The notes beneath the pieces are model-generated. The model was not told the origin of the DNA. It searched no databases and saw only the letters and a list, made by a program, of their open reading frames with translations. 64,000 bases of DNA from Branchiostoma floridae. Its lineage: Eukaryota > Chordata > Leptocardii > Amphioxiformes > Branchiostomatidae. The stretch covers positions 12,180,917 through 12,244,916 of the forward strand of contig NC_049988.1 in assembly GCF_000003815.2 (NCBI RefSeq), read 5' to 3'. The position numbers and the translations under genes are program-made. Shown here piece by piece: positions 59,101 through 64,000 of the stretch (its first letter is position 1; each line of letters begins with the position of its first letter).

Positions 59101-62100
59101 TACGGTTTCTTCTTTCAGATTGCATTCATTGTAGTAGATATGACGTAAAACAGACTATGTAGACAACCTACCGTCAAAAGAAGGTCAACTTTTGTTACAT
59201 TTCGGAGCTCCAGTGCTTGTGTAATTTTACACAGATACGGATGAATGTGAGTCAGATGAACATGGCTGCCAGCATGGCTGTAACAACCTTCCCGGAACAT
59301 ACGAATGTACCTGTCCGGACGGCTTCGTGCTGATTGGTGAAGACTGTTTAGGTAAGACTCCAATCTCAATTTCATTCATTTTCATCTATCATGTCTTCGT
59401 AAGTGTGTGTGTATGAACAGCTTAACTCGAGAAGGCGTGAATAGATTTTATTGGTATTCGGTACGTGGGTAGGCCTGTTTTTGAGGTCCAAATAGGAGTA
59501 AATTTTGCATGGCCCCCTACCTTTTACGGTATTGCAGCGGGACTTCAAGTTTTTATATTTCTGGTTCAAGACATTCTATGGTCATGACATTTGAGTGATA
59601 GATAGCTCTTGTGGCGGAGAGGAAGTATTGTAGGTTTAGTTTCCCTTGCGACTGCTTTTTAAGTGCAGTAAAAAGCAATTCCTGATTTTTTAAACAGATG
59701 TGGACGAGTGTGAGGCAGACATCGACGAGTGTTCTCACGACTGCACCAACACGGACGGGTCCTACACGTGTGGATGTCCGGATGGGTACGAACTGGACAT
59801 AGACGAGATGACCTGCATCGGTATTCATTCAGATTACATTCGAACTTGTCTATGCGTCTGAAGCGACCGCCACTTTTTGAAGGATGGCTTTGTTGATCAA
59901 AACAGATACGGATTTTTTAAAACTGTACTGATTTCACGCTGATATCGTATCTGTTGAATATGCAATGTTTAAAACGTATTCACCTTTATATTATCTATTT
60001 ATATATCAATAATACTCTGTCACTAGCCTATAGATATGATCTTCGATCACCTTTATGAATGTGATCATAATTTCTATCTATTGTTCAGATCAGAGATGTC
60101 CATCTCGAGTAAATATAACTAAAGAATCTGTCTGTTCTCCAGACATAGACGAGTGTAGCCAGGATGACCCCGACTGTCATGAGTGCACTAACACCCCCGG
60201 CAGTTATGGGTGCTCCTGTAGGGACGAGTACGTGGTCGGGGACGATGGGACATCATGTGAAGGTTAGTTTCACTTCGTACGTTCAAACGAGTATAGGACA
60301 CTGGAAACAATTCGGCTTCCTTTGACGTTTAGATTATACGTATTTCAATATCTTAATGGGTTGCGATTGAGGATGATTTATCCGTATCGTAGATGAATTG
60401 CCCTTCGCCGTAACACACCAGCTTCGCAGGCAAGGGCGCGGTGGCAACTGTCCATATTATACTACACGAACTGGCATTCCTAATCTTAGCACAAACGAGT
60501 TCCGCTTTACGATAGTTGAAAAACGAAATGATGATTATAGTACACTTTGAAATCTGACGAAACCTAACCAATATGGCGTCCAGGCTGCTTGTTTAAAAAA
60601 CACGAAGAACAATTTCCTTACGTAAATAAGTATTAGCATGTATAATTTCCTGGGTGTCGTTGAAATACGGATATCGGAATGCTTATCTTTTTTGCTTTGT
60701 TCTTTCGTCTTATTGGTAAACAGATGTGGACGAGTGTGCTGAAGGGCTTGACGAGTGTTCTCACGAATGCATTAACACGGAAGGGTCCTACACATGCGAC
60801 TGTCCTGAGGGGTATAATCTTACCTCTGACGGAATGAACTGTACAGGTAATCATTTCGACTTTTTCGTCACACCTTTTCCAAAAGCTTGTCTTCCTCATC
60901 AATACATCTATTTACCTGTTAGGGTAGGTTTGCGCGTGCGTATATATTCAAGTCCATAAAAGGTCCGTATGGAATTCATGGCCCCTACCAGGCTCCACGG
61001 GTCACTAAAAAATAATAGAAATCGGACATATAGTTTATTAGCCAGATAATATGTCAGAGGAGCTAGCTGGTCGCAAACCAAACCCCTCGGACAGCTAAGT
61101 GACATGTTAGCGTCTATATTTGTCCAATTTCTAGTAGTTTCTAGCGACCTATGAAGCCTGGAAGCCTTGAATGTATAGGCACGTGTCAACCCACCCTTTT
61201 ATCCGATATGTGTGTCAATGTGAGGATTAATTTACGGCGTTTCAGTCACGAAACAACCTATGATATCCTTTGTGCTGTTTTATTGTTGTTTTACATTGCC
61301 AGAAGGTGGACATTATCGATGACATTTATTGCTTTATTCTTTAGACATAGATGAATGCAGTCTTGACACCATGGACTGTCACGAATGCCAGAACACCCAG
61401 GGAAGTTTCGAGTGTTCCTGTATGGACGGGTATGAAGTCCATGAGGACGGGACATCATGCCAAGGTCGGTACAGCTAAACGAATCAGATATACAGTACAA
61501 GTCACTTGATTGCAAAACGGATTAGACTACTGCACACGTCTGCAGGGAATTCCAATATCCATAAACCCGGTGCGGTCCAGCTGGATAACTTCGCATTGTT
61601 GCACCACCCGGATGATTGCACGAAATGCGCAGGCAAATAGGGTTTGCAATTAAACGGCTTCTATTTTGGTGTATACGGTACCATAATTCATCGACGGTTC
61701 CTATAACCGGCCTATAACCACCAACTGAACGAGTCCCGAGTCGTAAGATCCCCTATTCACTTATAGTTGACAATGGCCTGAGAACGAGATTTATACCCCG
61801 GATGCGGCTAGTCTATCGGGTATTAATGGCAAAATTGAGCCTTCTGGTTGGTCGAAATTGTCTGGCTATATGATAATATGAAGTAGATGCCCTCATCACC
61901 AACACTACAATTTTCTATAGTCCCTGTAGACTCTGCATTTGGTCTTATATGGTTTTCCTTTATTTTTCAACAGACGTGGACGAATGTGCTTCGGATCTTG
62001 ACGAGTGTGCTCACGACTGTACCAACACAGACGGGAACTATACTTGCGACTGTCGTGCAGGGTTTGAACTTGACTCAGACGAAAGGGCCTGCAACGGTAA

Positions 62101-63901
62101 TCATTCCAATAATCTATTTGATCTGATACAACTGAAAACAGATGTCGTGATTTGGTTTCTTGGATCAATAGACAGTTAAGCGTTAACTTTTTTTTCATTT
62201 TATCCCTTAACAGACGTGGACGAGTGTGCGGCAGACATTGACGAGTGTTCTCATGACTGCACCAACACTGACGGGTCCTACACCTGTGAATGTCCGGATG
62301 GGTACGAACTGAGCTCGGACGAAAGGAACTGTAACGGTAACGATCCCCTACTTTCCAACCAGAGGTCCGGCTTCGGCTTTTGTTTGACGTGTTTCGGCGT
62401 TTTTGTCAGACTTTTCTATTTTGCCCCCTTTCCTTCATATCCACTGGTCATCGGAACAAAATAGAAAGGTCGGCAAAAACGCCTAGCCTGATTAAATCCC
62501 GTTTACAGCAGCCCGCCCAACAACGAGACAGCAGAGGTTGTGTTACATTGACTAAAACGCCTAAAATCCGACGGAACCGTACCTTTGCTTGCAATCGGAG
62601 AGCAGATCTCCATTGTATGTCTTTAAGGTTATCTATTATCCAGTAGTCTCTTGTTGTTAACATCAATAATATCAAGAAACGCTATTTTGAAAAACTATTT
62701 TGTTTTATCTCTAATTAGATGTTGACGAATGTTCGTCTTCGAGTCTCAATGACTGTTCTCACGAATGTACCAATACGGACGGGTCCTACACGTGCGGATG
62801 TCCCGATGGGTACACACTCAGCTCCGACGACAAGACCTGCAACGGTAAATCTGAAATAATAGTTTTGCTCCATATTGTTATGCTTTGTTTGTTTTTGCAT
62901 GTCAAATCGGCCACCATTTAACTTTTGTACTGCAATTGGACGGATTTTCATCATATTTTTAATTCATTTTCAAACAGATGTAGACGAGTGCGATTTGGAG
63001 CTGGATGAGTGTTCTCACGATTGTACCAACACGGATCTATCTTACACCTGTGAATGTCCCCAGGGATACCAACTCGGGTCGGACGACAGGACATGTGAAG
63101 GTATATACGTTACCAAGTTGACTGTTTTATTTTGCATTACAAAGTGACTTGAATTGTCATCTAGTAGCCAGTGCGTGCATGTTTTCAGTTATATTCGTAA
63201 TAACCTATTTCTTATCCTTCCACAGACGTGGACGAGTGTTCCACTAATGCCCACGAGTGTTCTGACGATTGCACCAATACGGACGGGTCCTACACGTGTG
63301 CATGTTCTACAGGGTATGAACTCAACTCGGACGAAAGGACATGTGACGGTAGGTATATCTGAAAGAAAAAAAAATATAAGTAGTCAGTTTCATTTGAAGC
63401 CTTACTCAGTCCACAATATAAGAAATGGGGAACATTTTTTGTACTCTGACTTCTTTTCTTTTTATATGGATTCTACCAGTATTCAAGAAACTTTTTCCCT
63501 TTTCAAACAGATGTAGACGAGTGTTCCACTGACACCCACGAGTGTTCTGACGACTGTGCCAATACGGACGGGTCCTACACCTGTTCATGTCCTACAGGGT
63601 ACGAAATCGGCTCGGACGAAAGGACGTGTAACGGTAAGTATTTGAAAGAAAAAGAAACACGTTTAAGTAGCTGGTTTCATACTTGCTAAATGGTACCGTG
63701 TACGGAATGTTCATTTTTGTGGTACTTTGACTTATTTTCTTTCTATATGTATTCAAGAAACTATTTTTGTACACACAGATGTAGACGAGTGTTTCACGAA
63801 CGCTCACGAGTGTTCTGACGACTGCACCAACACGGAAGGATCCTACACGTGTGGCTGTCCTACAGGGTATGAACTCGCCACGGACGGACTAAACTGTAAC
63901 G
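35064..63901 (+). CDS. VWDE-like: VWDE-like secreted protein with N-terminal fucolectin (FTP) domain; 36 exons in window, 3' end beyond
   Basis: Large extracellular protein; about 2130 codons join in frame over 36 exons. Approximate residues: signal peptide 1-22; FTP lectin-like F5/8C domain 23-161; unnamed domain 163-339; EGF 340-374 and 375-415; D8C 416-573; linker and beta-rich region 574-840; VWD 841-1034; acidic region 1035-1186; EGF-containing region 1187-1311; cysteine-rich region 1312-1435; cadherin-like module and three EGFs 1436-1641; twelve EGFs 1642-2130, all or nearly all calcium-binding. From D8C onward the order follows vertebrate VWDE. The FTP domain and following block are not in the vertebrate protein as I know it. 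The final exon ends with a donor, so the gene continues. FTP suggests fucose-type glycan binding; a matrix or innate-immune role is inference. Confidence 0.87.
36988..37185. mobile_element. MITE, family 'GGGCCCGG', copy c
   Basis: Left ggcttaagtcacaattccaa; right ttttggaaatgtgacctaag. Interior has the family's cacaaaataaatg segment. In intron 1 of the VWDE-like gene. Confidence 0.65.
37447..37650. mobile_element. MITE, family 'GGGCCCGG', copy d, next to exon 2
   Basis: Left ggcctacgtcacattttcta; right tgtggaaatgtgaccctggc. A right-half copy of the same family abuts it at about 37370-37446. Its edge is about 35 bp before the exon 2 acceptor of the VWDE-like gene, so it supplies part of the acceptor's upstream context. 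Confidence 0.7.
37686..37866 (+). CDS. VWDE-like: VWDE-like exon 2: first half of FTP domain
   Basis: Acceptor cacggtag|GTGTCAAC, donor GACAG|gtatgt, phase 2 out. Contains [31 protein letters not shown] and HTENED...[12 protein letters not shown], classic fucolectin/tachylectin-4/pentraxin-1 signatures including the fucose-site histidine. Confidence 0.92.
37945..39360. repeat. Duplicated intron 2 block, two diverged copies
   Basis: Landmarks (gcttgtcgct.gagt.tacaact, gcagatttcaaaccaacagg, gcgtaatgcatttgccccga) recur in the same order starting near 37945 and again near 38580, ending at 38339 and 39355. Non-coding. Confidence 0.55.
39596..39695. other. Assembly gap (100 N)
   Basis: Exactly 100 N, the usual placeholder for a gap of unknown size. 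It lies in intron 2 of the VWDE-like gene next to telomere-like repeats. Confidence 0.99.
39696..39925 (-). repeat. Telomere-like CCCTAA array with variants
   Basis: About 230 bp of CCCTAA with variant units (CCCCTAA, CCTAAA, CCCCAA, ACAGTA). It begins at the gap and ends directly on the exon 2 copy. Interstitial, since genes continue on both sides. Confidence 0.93.
39924..40026 (+). pseudogene. Partial copy of VWDE-like exon 2
   Basis: Aligns to 37792-37896 of exon 2 and the start of its intron. The reading frame is open ([20 protein letters not shown] then YSIDR) but the 5' half is missing and the donor is changed from AG|gtatgt to AGgaacgt. Presumed non-functional unless the rest lies in the gap. 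Confidence 0.8.
40447..41092. repeat. Tandem repeat of 140-175 bp with embedded TTAGGG units
   Basis: Four units starting near 40447, 40590, 40744 and 40918. Each has a run of (T)TAGGG/GTAAGG variants, then acgcatatctcgagaacaaa, then caccaatcaact and acctttccaatgataccaag. The last unit ends just before exon 3. Orientation of the G-rich strand is opposite to 39696-39925. Confidence 0.8.
41136..41377 (+). CDS. VWDE-like: VWDE-like exon 3: second half of FTP domain
   Basis: Acceptor ctccacag|AGTGGTC, donor CCGG|gtagga, phase 1 out. [20 protein letters not shown] carries the Arg-x-Asp and Cys-Cys pair. The second Arg is one residue further than in the canonical fucose motif (RxDx4R). It ends [20 protein letters not shown], the standard FTP C-terminus. 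Confidence 0.92.
41928..42070 (+). CDS. VWDE-like: VWDE-like exon 4: start of unnamed domain
   Basis: Acceptor tttctgaag|TCAATTAC, donor GATGAG|gtaact, phase 0 out. Encodes [20 protein letters not shown] followed by [20 protein letters not shown]. An alternative acceptor at about 41838 would run into a stop in this phase. Confidence 0.85.
42090..42475 (+). repeat. TGTC microsatellite/minisatellite in intron 4
   Basis: About 380 bp of degenerate TGTC units mixed with gactgtcggttggcctgtc-type blocks. Apparent Ser/Val/Cys-rich ORFs are only the repeat translated. Confidence 0.9.
42751..42923 (+). CDS. VWDE-like: VWDE-like exon 5: unnamed domain
   Basis: Acceptor cttccaacag|GTGAAG, donor AAAAAG|gtaaca, phase 2 out. 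Contains [20 protein letters not shown] and [12 protein letters not shown]. Trp/Asn/Phe-rich, no recognised motif; it looks like a beta-sandwich. Confidence 0.87.
43121..43490. mobile_element. Inverted-repeat element in intron 5
   Basis: Left ttaggctatgttgatatgat, continuing gtatggatgacatcat; right end gatgtcatccatgtaat is its complement. Interior (aatatttgccttcatcat, accgaacaatagatt) matches 37187-37345. Left-end matches also occur near 90, 15448 and 23941. Confidence 0.6.
44323..44489 (+). CDS. VWDE-like: VWDE-like exon 6: unnamed domain
   Basis: Acceptor tcattgcag|ACGTTTC, donor AACAACG|gtacgc, phase 1 out. Contains [20 protein letters not shown] and [20 protein letters not shown]. Two cysteines in this exon may pair. 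Confidence 0.87.
44946..45128 (+). repeat. CT-rich low-complexity tract in intron 6
   Basis: About 180 bases of ctctct-type sequence on the gene strand. Apparent ORFs here are low-complexity artefacts. Confidence 0.9.
45354..45401 (+). CDS. VWDE-like: VWDE-like exon 7: end of unnamed domain
   Basis: 48-bp exon, acceptor gcattcag|ATAATGG, donor CATCTG|gtaaat, phase 1-1. Encodes [16 protein letters not shown], a likely closing beta-strand. Microexon supported by consistent phase on both sides. Confidence 0.75.
45960..46064 (+). CDS. VWDE-like: VWDE-like exon 8: EGF domain 1
   Basis: Acceptor ttatacag|AGAGATGC, donor TGTGACG|gtacgt, phase 1-1. Reads [20 protein letters not shown] then [15 protein letters not shown]. 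Short EGF without the calcium-binding DxDEC start. Confidence 0.88.
46310..47260 (-). pseudogene. Degenerate antisense LINE copy in intron 8
   Basis: On the minus strand, RT blocks appear in order but in different frames: [28 protein letters not shown], then [14 protein letters not shown] (the GVPQG motif), and a C-terminal segment [20 protein letters not shown]. Frameshifts and stops break it. CR1/Jockey-like by layout; family not settled. Confidence 0.75.
47634..47756 (+). CDS. VWDE-like: VWDE-like exon 9: calcium-binding EGF 2
   Basis: Acceptor tgtttcag|ACGTCGACG, donor TGTGATG|gtaaga. Begins [20 protein letters not shown], with the C-x-N-x4-F-x-C-x-C Asn-hydroxylation consensus. Confidence 0.93.
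49166..49372 (+). CDS. VWDE-like: VWDE-like exon 10: D8C domain, first half
   Basis: Acceptor cctccacag|ACGCGTG, donor CCAACTG|gtaagg. [32 protein letters not shown] and the WMNGSHP ending are hallmarks of the uromodulin/GP2/OIT3/VWDE D8C module. Confidence 0.93.
49376..49531. mobile_element. MITE, family 'GGGCCCGG', copy e
   Basis: Starts tctaatccggggcccggccg immediately after the exon 10 donor and ends aaatttggaaatgcggcgtt. The outer left end is missing, so it is truncated at the splice site. Confidence 0.55.
49543..49747. mobile_element. MITE, family 'AAGCAGAGGTTA', copy 2
   Basis: Ends gatattactctctaagcag and ctttgagaggagtaatatc are inverted. Interior tctgtaccgttttccgttgg and cataaagaaaactgtacg match 7296-7463. 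A further relative lies at about 62351-62600. Confidence 0.7.
49815..49905 (+). mobile_element. SINE body fragment
   Basis: tgcagcccaagggcttttga and gagagatgggcg resemble the body of the SINE at 9905-10180. No Pol III boxes remain. Confidence 0.45.
50072..50338 (+). CDS. VWDE-like: VWDE-like exon 11: D8C domain, second half with Tyr-rich insertion
   Basis: Acceptor aatacgtag|ATGACG (weak pyrimidine tract), donor GTGCAG|gtacgc. [20 protein letters not shown] and [18 protein letters not shown] are D8C-like. The usual short link to the last CxxYC is expanded by a stretch containing [18 protein letters not shown] (50242-50295). Confidence 0.9.
50561..51978 (-). mobile_element. 5'-truncated LINE with open reverse-transcriptase ORF
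   Basis: Non-LTR retrotransposon inserted antisense in intron 11 of the VWDE-like gene. An uninterrupted frame of about 470 codons (50570-51982) carries RT motifs: [55 protein letters not shown] and the catalytic YADD. A C-terminal [10 protein letters not shown]...GAPRTRWMD region follows. The N-terminus, including any endonuclease, is missing. The 3' end on the minus strand is a TGAG-type short repeat. tcaaaaaca flanks both ends (50552-50560 and 51979-51987), a likely 9-bp target duplication. Not a host gene; clade (RTE-, CR1- or Jockey-like) not resolved. Confidence 0.9.
52145..52204 (+). CDS. VWDE-like: VWDE-like exon 12: Cys-rich linker
   Basis: 60-bp exon, acceptor atctacag|GCGATAG, donor TGTGGAA|gtgagt. 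Encodes [20 protein letters not shown], matching the CPxGE linker that follows D8C in VWDE. Confidence 0.87.
52383..52663 (+). CDS. VWDE-like: VWDE-like exon 13: beta-rich region before VWD
   Basis: Acceptor gtttgcag|ACATATT, donor AAGGAC|gtaagt. Contains [20 protein letters not shown] and [16 protein letters not shown], resembling the VWDE region between D8C and VWD. Extracellular NVT sequons present. Confidence 0.9.
52919..53008 (+). CDS. VWDE-like: VWDE-like exon 14
   Basis: Acceptor tctctaag|GTTTCTTG, donor ATTGAG|gtaatg, 90 bp, phase 0-0. Encodes [20 protein letters not shown] then [10 protein letters not shown], like the VWDE CxVR...YFAGI segment. Confidence 0.87.
53180..53548 (+). CDS. 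VWDE-like: VWDE-like exon 15
   Basis: Acceptor cctaataag|GCCGGAGG, donor TTAGCA|gtgagt, 369 bp, phase 0-0. Contains [20 protein letters not shown] and a CHVRF segment conserved in VWDE before the VWD domain. Confidence 0.9.
54008..54087 (+). CDS. VWDE-like: VWDE-like exon 16: start of VWD domain
   Basis: Acceptor tttttcag|GTTCGCAC, donor CACCGG|gtatga. The GDPH motif of VWD ([15 protein letters not shown]) is intact. Confidence 0.9.
54451..54532 (+). CDS. VWDE-like: VWDE-like exon 17: VWD
   Basis: Acceptor tttttccag|AGCTTGG, donor TTCGAA|gtaagt. Encodes [20 protein letters not shown] then RNFE, the VWD beta-strands after GDPH. Confidence 0.9.
54559..54739. mobile_element. MITE, family 'TAACGCTAGTTCACC', copy 2
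   Basis: Ends taacgctagttcacctttat and ataaagatgaactagcatta are inverted, with gatatc-type inner complements (agggatatcac / gttgatatccct). In intron 17 of the VWDE-like gene. Confidence 0.75.
55227..55436 (+). CDS. VWDE-like: VWDE-like exon 18: VWD
   Basis: Acceptor ctatgaag|GTACACTC, donor ATCAAG|gtagga, 210 bp, phase 0-0. [20 protein letters not shown] and [17 protein letters not shown] match VWDE VWD. Confidence 0.92.
55627..55838 (+). CDS. VWDE-like: VWDE-like exon 19: end of VWD
   Basis: Acceptor tctttgtag|ATTTCGATG, donor TTGGCA|gtaatt, phase 2 out. The [15 protein letters not shown] motif is the conserved VWD C-terminal signature. Confidence 0.92.
55928..56210. mobile_element. Inverted-repeat element in intron 19
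   Basis: gcgcgtatatcaagtcc near the left and ggacttgatgtacacg near the right are complementary; the centre folds again (tacgcaggcgtac / gtatgcctgcgta). The outer motif resembles the TTAA family at 27580. Boundaries approximate. Confidence 0.5.
56332..56785 (+). CDS. VWDE-like: VWDE-like exon 20: acidic Cys-containing region
   Basis: Acceptor ccttgctag|AATTCCG, donor TGTGAAA|gtgagt, 454 bp, phase 2 in, 0 out. The centre is strongly acidic with tyrosines ([20 protein letters not shown] then [12 protein letters not shown]). The C-terminal half ([20 protein letters not shown]) resembles the VWDE segment after VWD. Confidence 0.87.
57204..57578 (+). CDS. VWDE-like: VWDE-like exon 21: contains an EGF domain
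   Basis: Acceptor attttcag|GTGACTG, donor GTTCAG|gttcgc, phase 0-0. Contains EGF-like [27 protein letters not shown] flanked by VWDE-like sequence. Confidence 0.9.
57682..57939 (+). CDS. VWDE-like: VWDE-like exon 22
   Basis: Acceptor gcccattag|ATACAAG, donor TGGAAG|gtacgt, 258 bp, phase 0-0. Contains [17 protein letters not shown] and [20 protein letters not shown] then [10 protein letters not shown], a TIG-like fold seen in VWDE. Confidence 0.88.
58135..58249 (+). CDS. VWDE-like: VWDE-like exon 23: Cys-rich segment
   Basis: Acceptor gtccacag|CCGGATAC, donor CGGCCGG|gtagct. Encodes [20 protein letters not shown] and [18 protein letters not shown]. Confidence 0.87.
58408..59025 (+). CDS. VWDE-like: VWDE-like exon 24: cadherin-like module and three EGFs
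   Basis: Acceptor attttttag|ACAACG, donor GCAAAG|gtacag, 618 bp, phase 1-1. [20 protein letters not shown] with [11 protein letters not shown] is cadherin-like as in VWDE. Three EGFs follow ([10 protein letters not shown]..., [16 protein letters not shown]..., [16 protein letters not shown]...). Confidence 0.92.
59235..59351 (+). CDS. VWDE-like: VWDE-like exon 25: EGF (117 bp)
   Basis: Acceptor ttacacag|ATACGG, donor TGTTTAG|gtaaga. [20 protein letters not shown], phase 1-1. Confidence 0.92.
59698..59820 (+). CDS. VWDE-like: VWDE-like exon 26: calcium-binding EGF
   Basis: Acceptor ttaaacag|ATGTGG, donor TGCATCG|gtattc. [20 protein letters not shown] with GSYTCGC; 123 bp, phase 1-1. Confidence 0.93.
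60143..60262 (+). CDS. VWDE-like: VWDE-like exon 27: calcium-binding EGF with possible alternative start
   Basis: Acceptor gttctccag|ACATAG, donor GTGAAG|gttagt. [20 protein letters not shown], 120 bp. A second good acceptor at 60088 (ctattgttcag) is in frame and would add 18 residues ([18 protein letters not shown]). Confidence 0.9.
60724..60846 (+). CDS. VWDE-like: VWDE-like exon 28: calcium-binding EGF
   Basis: Acceptor gtaaacag|ATGTGG, donor TGTACAG|gtaatc. [20 protein letters not shown]; 123 bp, phase 1-1. Confidence 0.93.
60920..61195. mobile_element. Diverged relative of the TTAA MITE in intron 28
   Basis: gggtaggtttgcgcgtgcgt, tatattcaagtcc, taccaggctccacgggtc and tttgtccaatttct match 27580-27885 in order. 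Its ends are eroded and no TTAA pair is evident. Confidence 0.6.
61345..61464 (+). CDS. VWDE-like: VWDE-like exon 29: calcium-binding EGF
   Basis: Acceptor ttctttag|ACATAG, donor GCCAAG|gtcggt. [20 protein letters not shown]; 120 bp. Same DxxDCHEC subtype as exon 27. Confidence 0.93.
61536..61665. mobile_element. Diverged pogo/Tigger-like MITE remnant in intron 29
   Basis: The reverse complement (agaagccgtttaattgcaaa, ... caacaatgcgaagttatcca) aligns to 25372-25549. One end is missing. Confidence 0.55.
61974..62096 (+). CDS. VWDE-like: VWDE-like exon 30: calcium-binding EGF
   Basis: Acceptor ttcaacag|ACGTGG, donor GCAACG|gtaatc. [20 protein letters not shown]; 123 bp, phase 1-1. Confidence 0.93.
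62214..62336 (+). CDS. VWDE-like: VWDE-like exon 31: calcium-binding EGF
   Basis: Acceptor cttaacag|ACGTGG, donor GTAACG|gtaacg. [20 protein letters not shown]; 123 bp, phase 1-1. The intron before it is only 117 bp. Confidence 0.93.
62351..62600. mobile_element. MITE remnant in intron 31, 'AAGCAGAGGTTA' family
   Basis: ccaaccagaggtccggcttc near the left, facing aaaatccgacggaaccgtac and ctttgcttg near the right. cagcagaggttgtgttac inside suggests a nested or rearranged copy. Confidence 0.4.
62719..62844 (+). CDS. VWDE-like: VWDE-like exon 32: calcium-binding EGF (126 bp)
   Basis: Acceptor ctaattag|ATGTTG, donor GCAACG|gtaaat. [20 protein letters not shown]; one codon longer than its neighbours. 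Confidence 0.93.
62978..63100 (+). CDS. VWDE-like: VWDE-like exon 33: calcium-binding EGF
   Basis: Acceptor tcaaacag|ATGTAG, donor GTGAAG|gtatat. [20 protein letters not shown]; 123 bp, phase 1-1. Confidence 0.93.
63226..63348 (+). CDS. VWDE-like: VWDE-like exon 34: calcium-binding EGF
   Basis: Acceptor ttccacag|ACGTGG, donor GTGACG|gtaggt. [20 protein letters not shown]; 123 bp. Very close to exons 35 and 36. Confidence 0.93.
63511..63633 (+). CDS. VWDE-like: VWDE-like exon 35: calcium-binding EGF
   Basis: Acceptor tcaaacag|ATGTAG, donor GTAACG|gtaagt. [20 protein letters not shown]; 123 bp, recent duplicate of its neighbours. Confidence 0.93.
63779..63901 (+). CDS. VWDE-like: VWDE-like exon 36: calcium-binding EGF, last in window
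   Basis: Acceptor cacacag|ATGTAG, donor GTAACG|gtaagt. [20 protein letters not shown]; 123 bp. The good donor shows the gene continues to the right. Confidence 0.93.
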
Positions 63902-64000
63902 GTAAGTATTTGTATGAATGTTTGTTTCCCCGTGCCATTCAAAACGATAATAGGTGTTTGTGATTAGTGCAGGTACGATACGCGAAATTTTTACTTTTGA

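Noticed and set aside
63226-63901. CRISPR-like regular array
   Set aside because: The regular spacing comes from EGF exons and similar introns in a eukaryotic gene.

Overview
The window looks like nuclear DNA of an invertebrate chordate, most probably a lancelet (Branchiostoma). This is inferred from three things: spliced genes with GT-AG introns, chordate-type protein families (kisspeptin-receptor-like GPCRs and a VWDE-like protein), and dense short inverted-repeat transposons. No species-diagnostic marker was seen. There are three host genes, no tRNA or rRNA genes of normal form, no CRISPR array and no bacterial-style operon.

Region 1 (1-24415) holds two kisspeptin-receptor-like GPCR genes arranged head to head. 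The minus-strand gene starts at 7805 and runs leftwards; four of its five coding exons are here, and the TM7/C-tail exon lies left of base 1. The plus-strand gene starts at 11207 and is complete: five coding exons, 375 codons, stop at 24413-24415. Exons 2, 3 and 4 have exactly the same lengths (136, 251, 135 bp) and intron phases in both genes, so they are inverted-duplication paralogues. The 3.4 kb between the starts holds a MITE, a tRNA-derived SINE and a TATA-like box for the plus gene.

Region 2 (24416-35063) is about 10.6 kb with no convincing host gene. It contains MITEs (one with TTAA target sites, one pogo/Tigger-like), a locally duplicated block, a decanucleotide minisatellite and a roughly 0.6-0.74 kb tandem repeat.

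Region 3 (35064-63901 and beyond) is one large plus-strand gene with 36 exons reconstructed here (about 2130 codons) and still open at the right edge. Every junction was checked for GT-AG and reading phase. Domain order: signal peptide; fucolectin-type F5/8C (FTP) domain; a conserved-looking block I cannot name; two EGF domains; a uromodulin-type D8C domain with a tyrosine-rich insertion; a CPNGE-type linker and a beta-rich region; a VWD domain; an acidic linker; EGF; a cadherin-like module; three EGFs; then at least twelve calcium-binding EGFs, each on its own phase 1-1 exon of 117-126 bp. From D8C onward the order matches vertebrate VWDE. The lectin-bearing N-terminus is the unusual part. 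Introns carry two antisense LINE copies (one with an unbroken 470-codon RT ORF), a 100-N assembly gap, telomere-like repeats and a broken copy of exon 2.

The three genes do not form an obvious functional unit: two would encode neuropeptide receptors and one a secreted or matrix protein. The best leads are the FTP-to-VWDE architecture with the Tyr-rich insertion, the recent duplication of EGF exons, the exon-2 copy fused to telomeric repeats, and the paired receptor genes.
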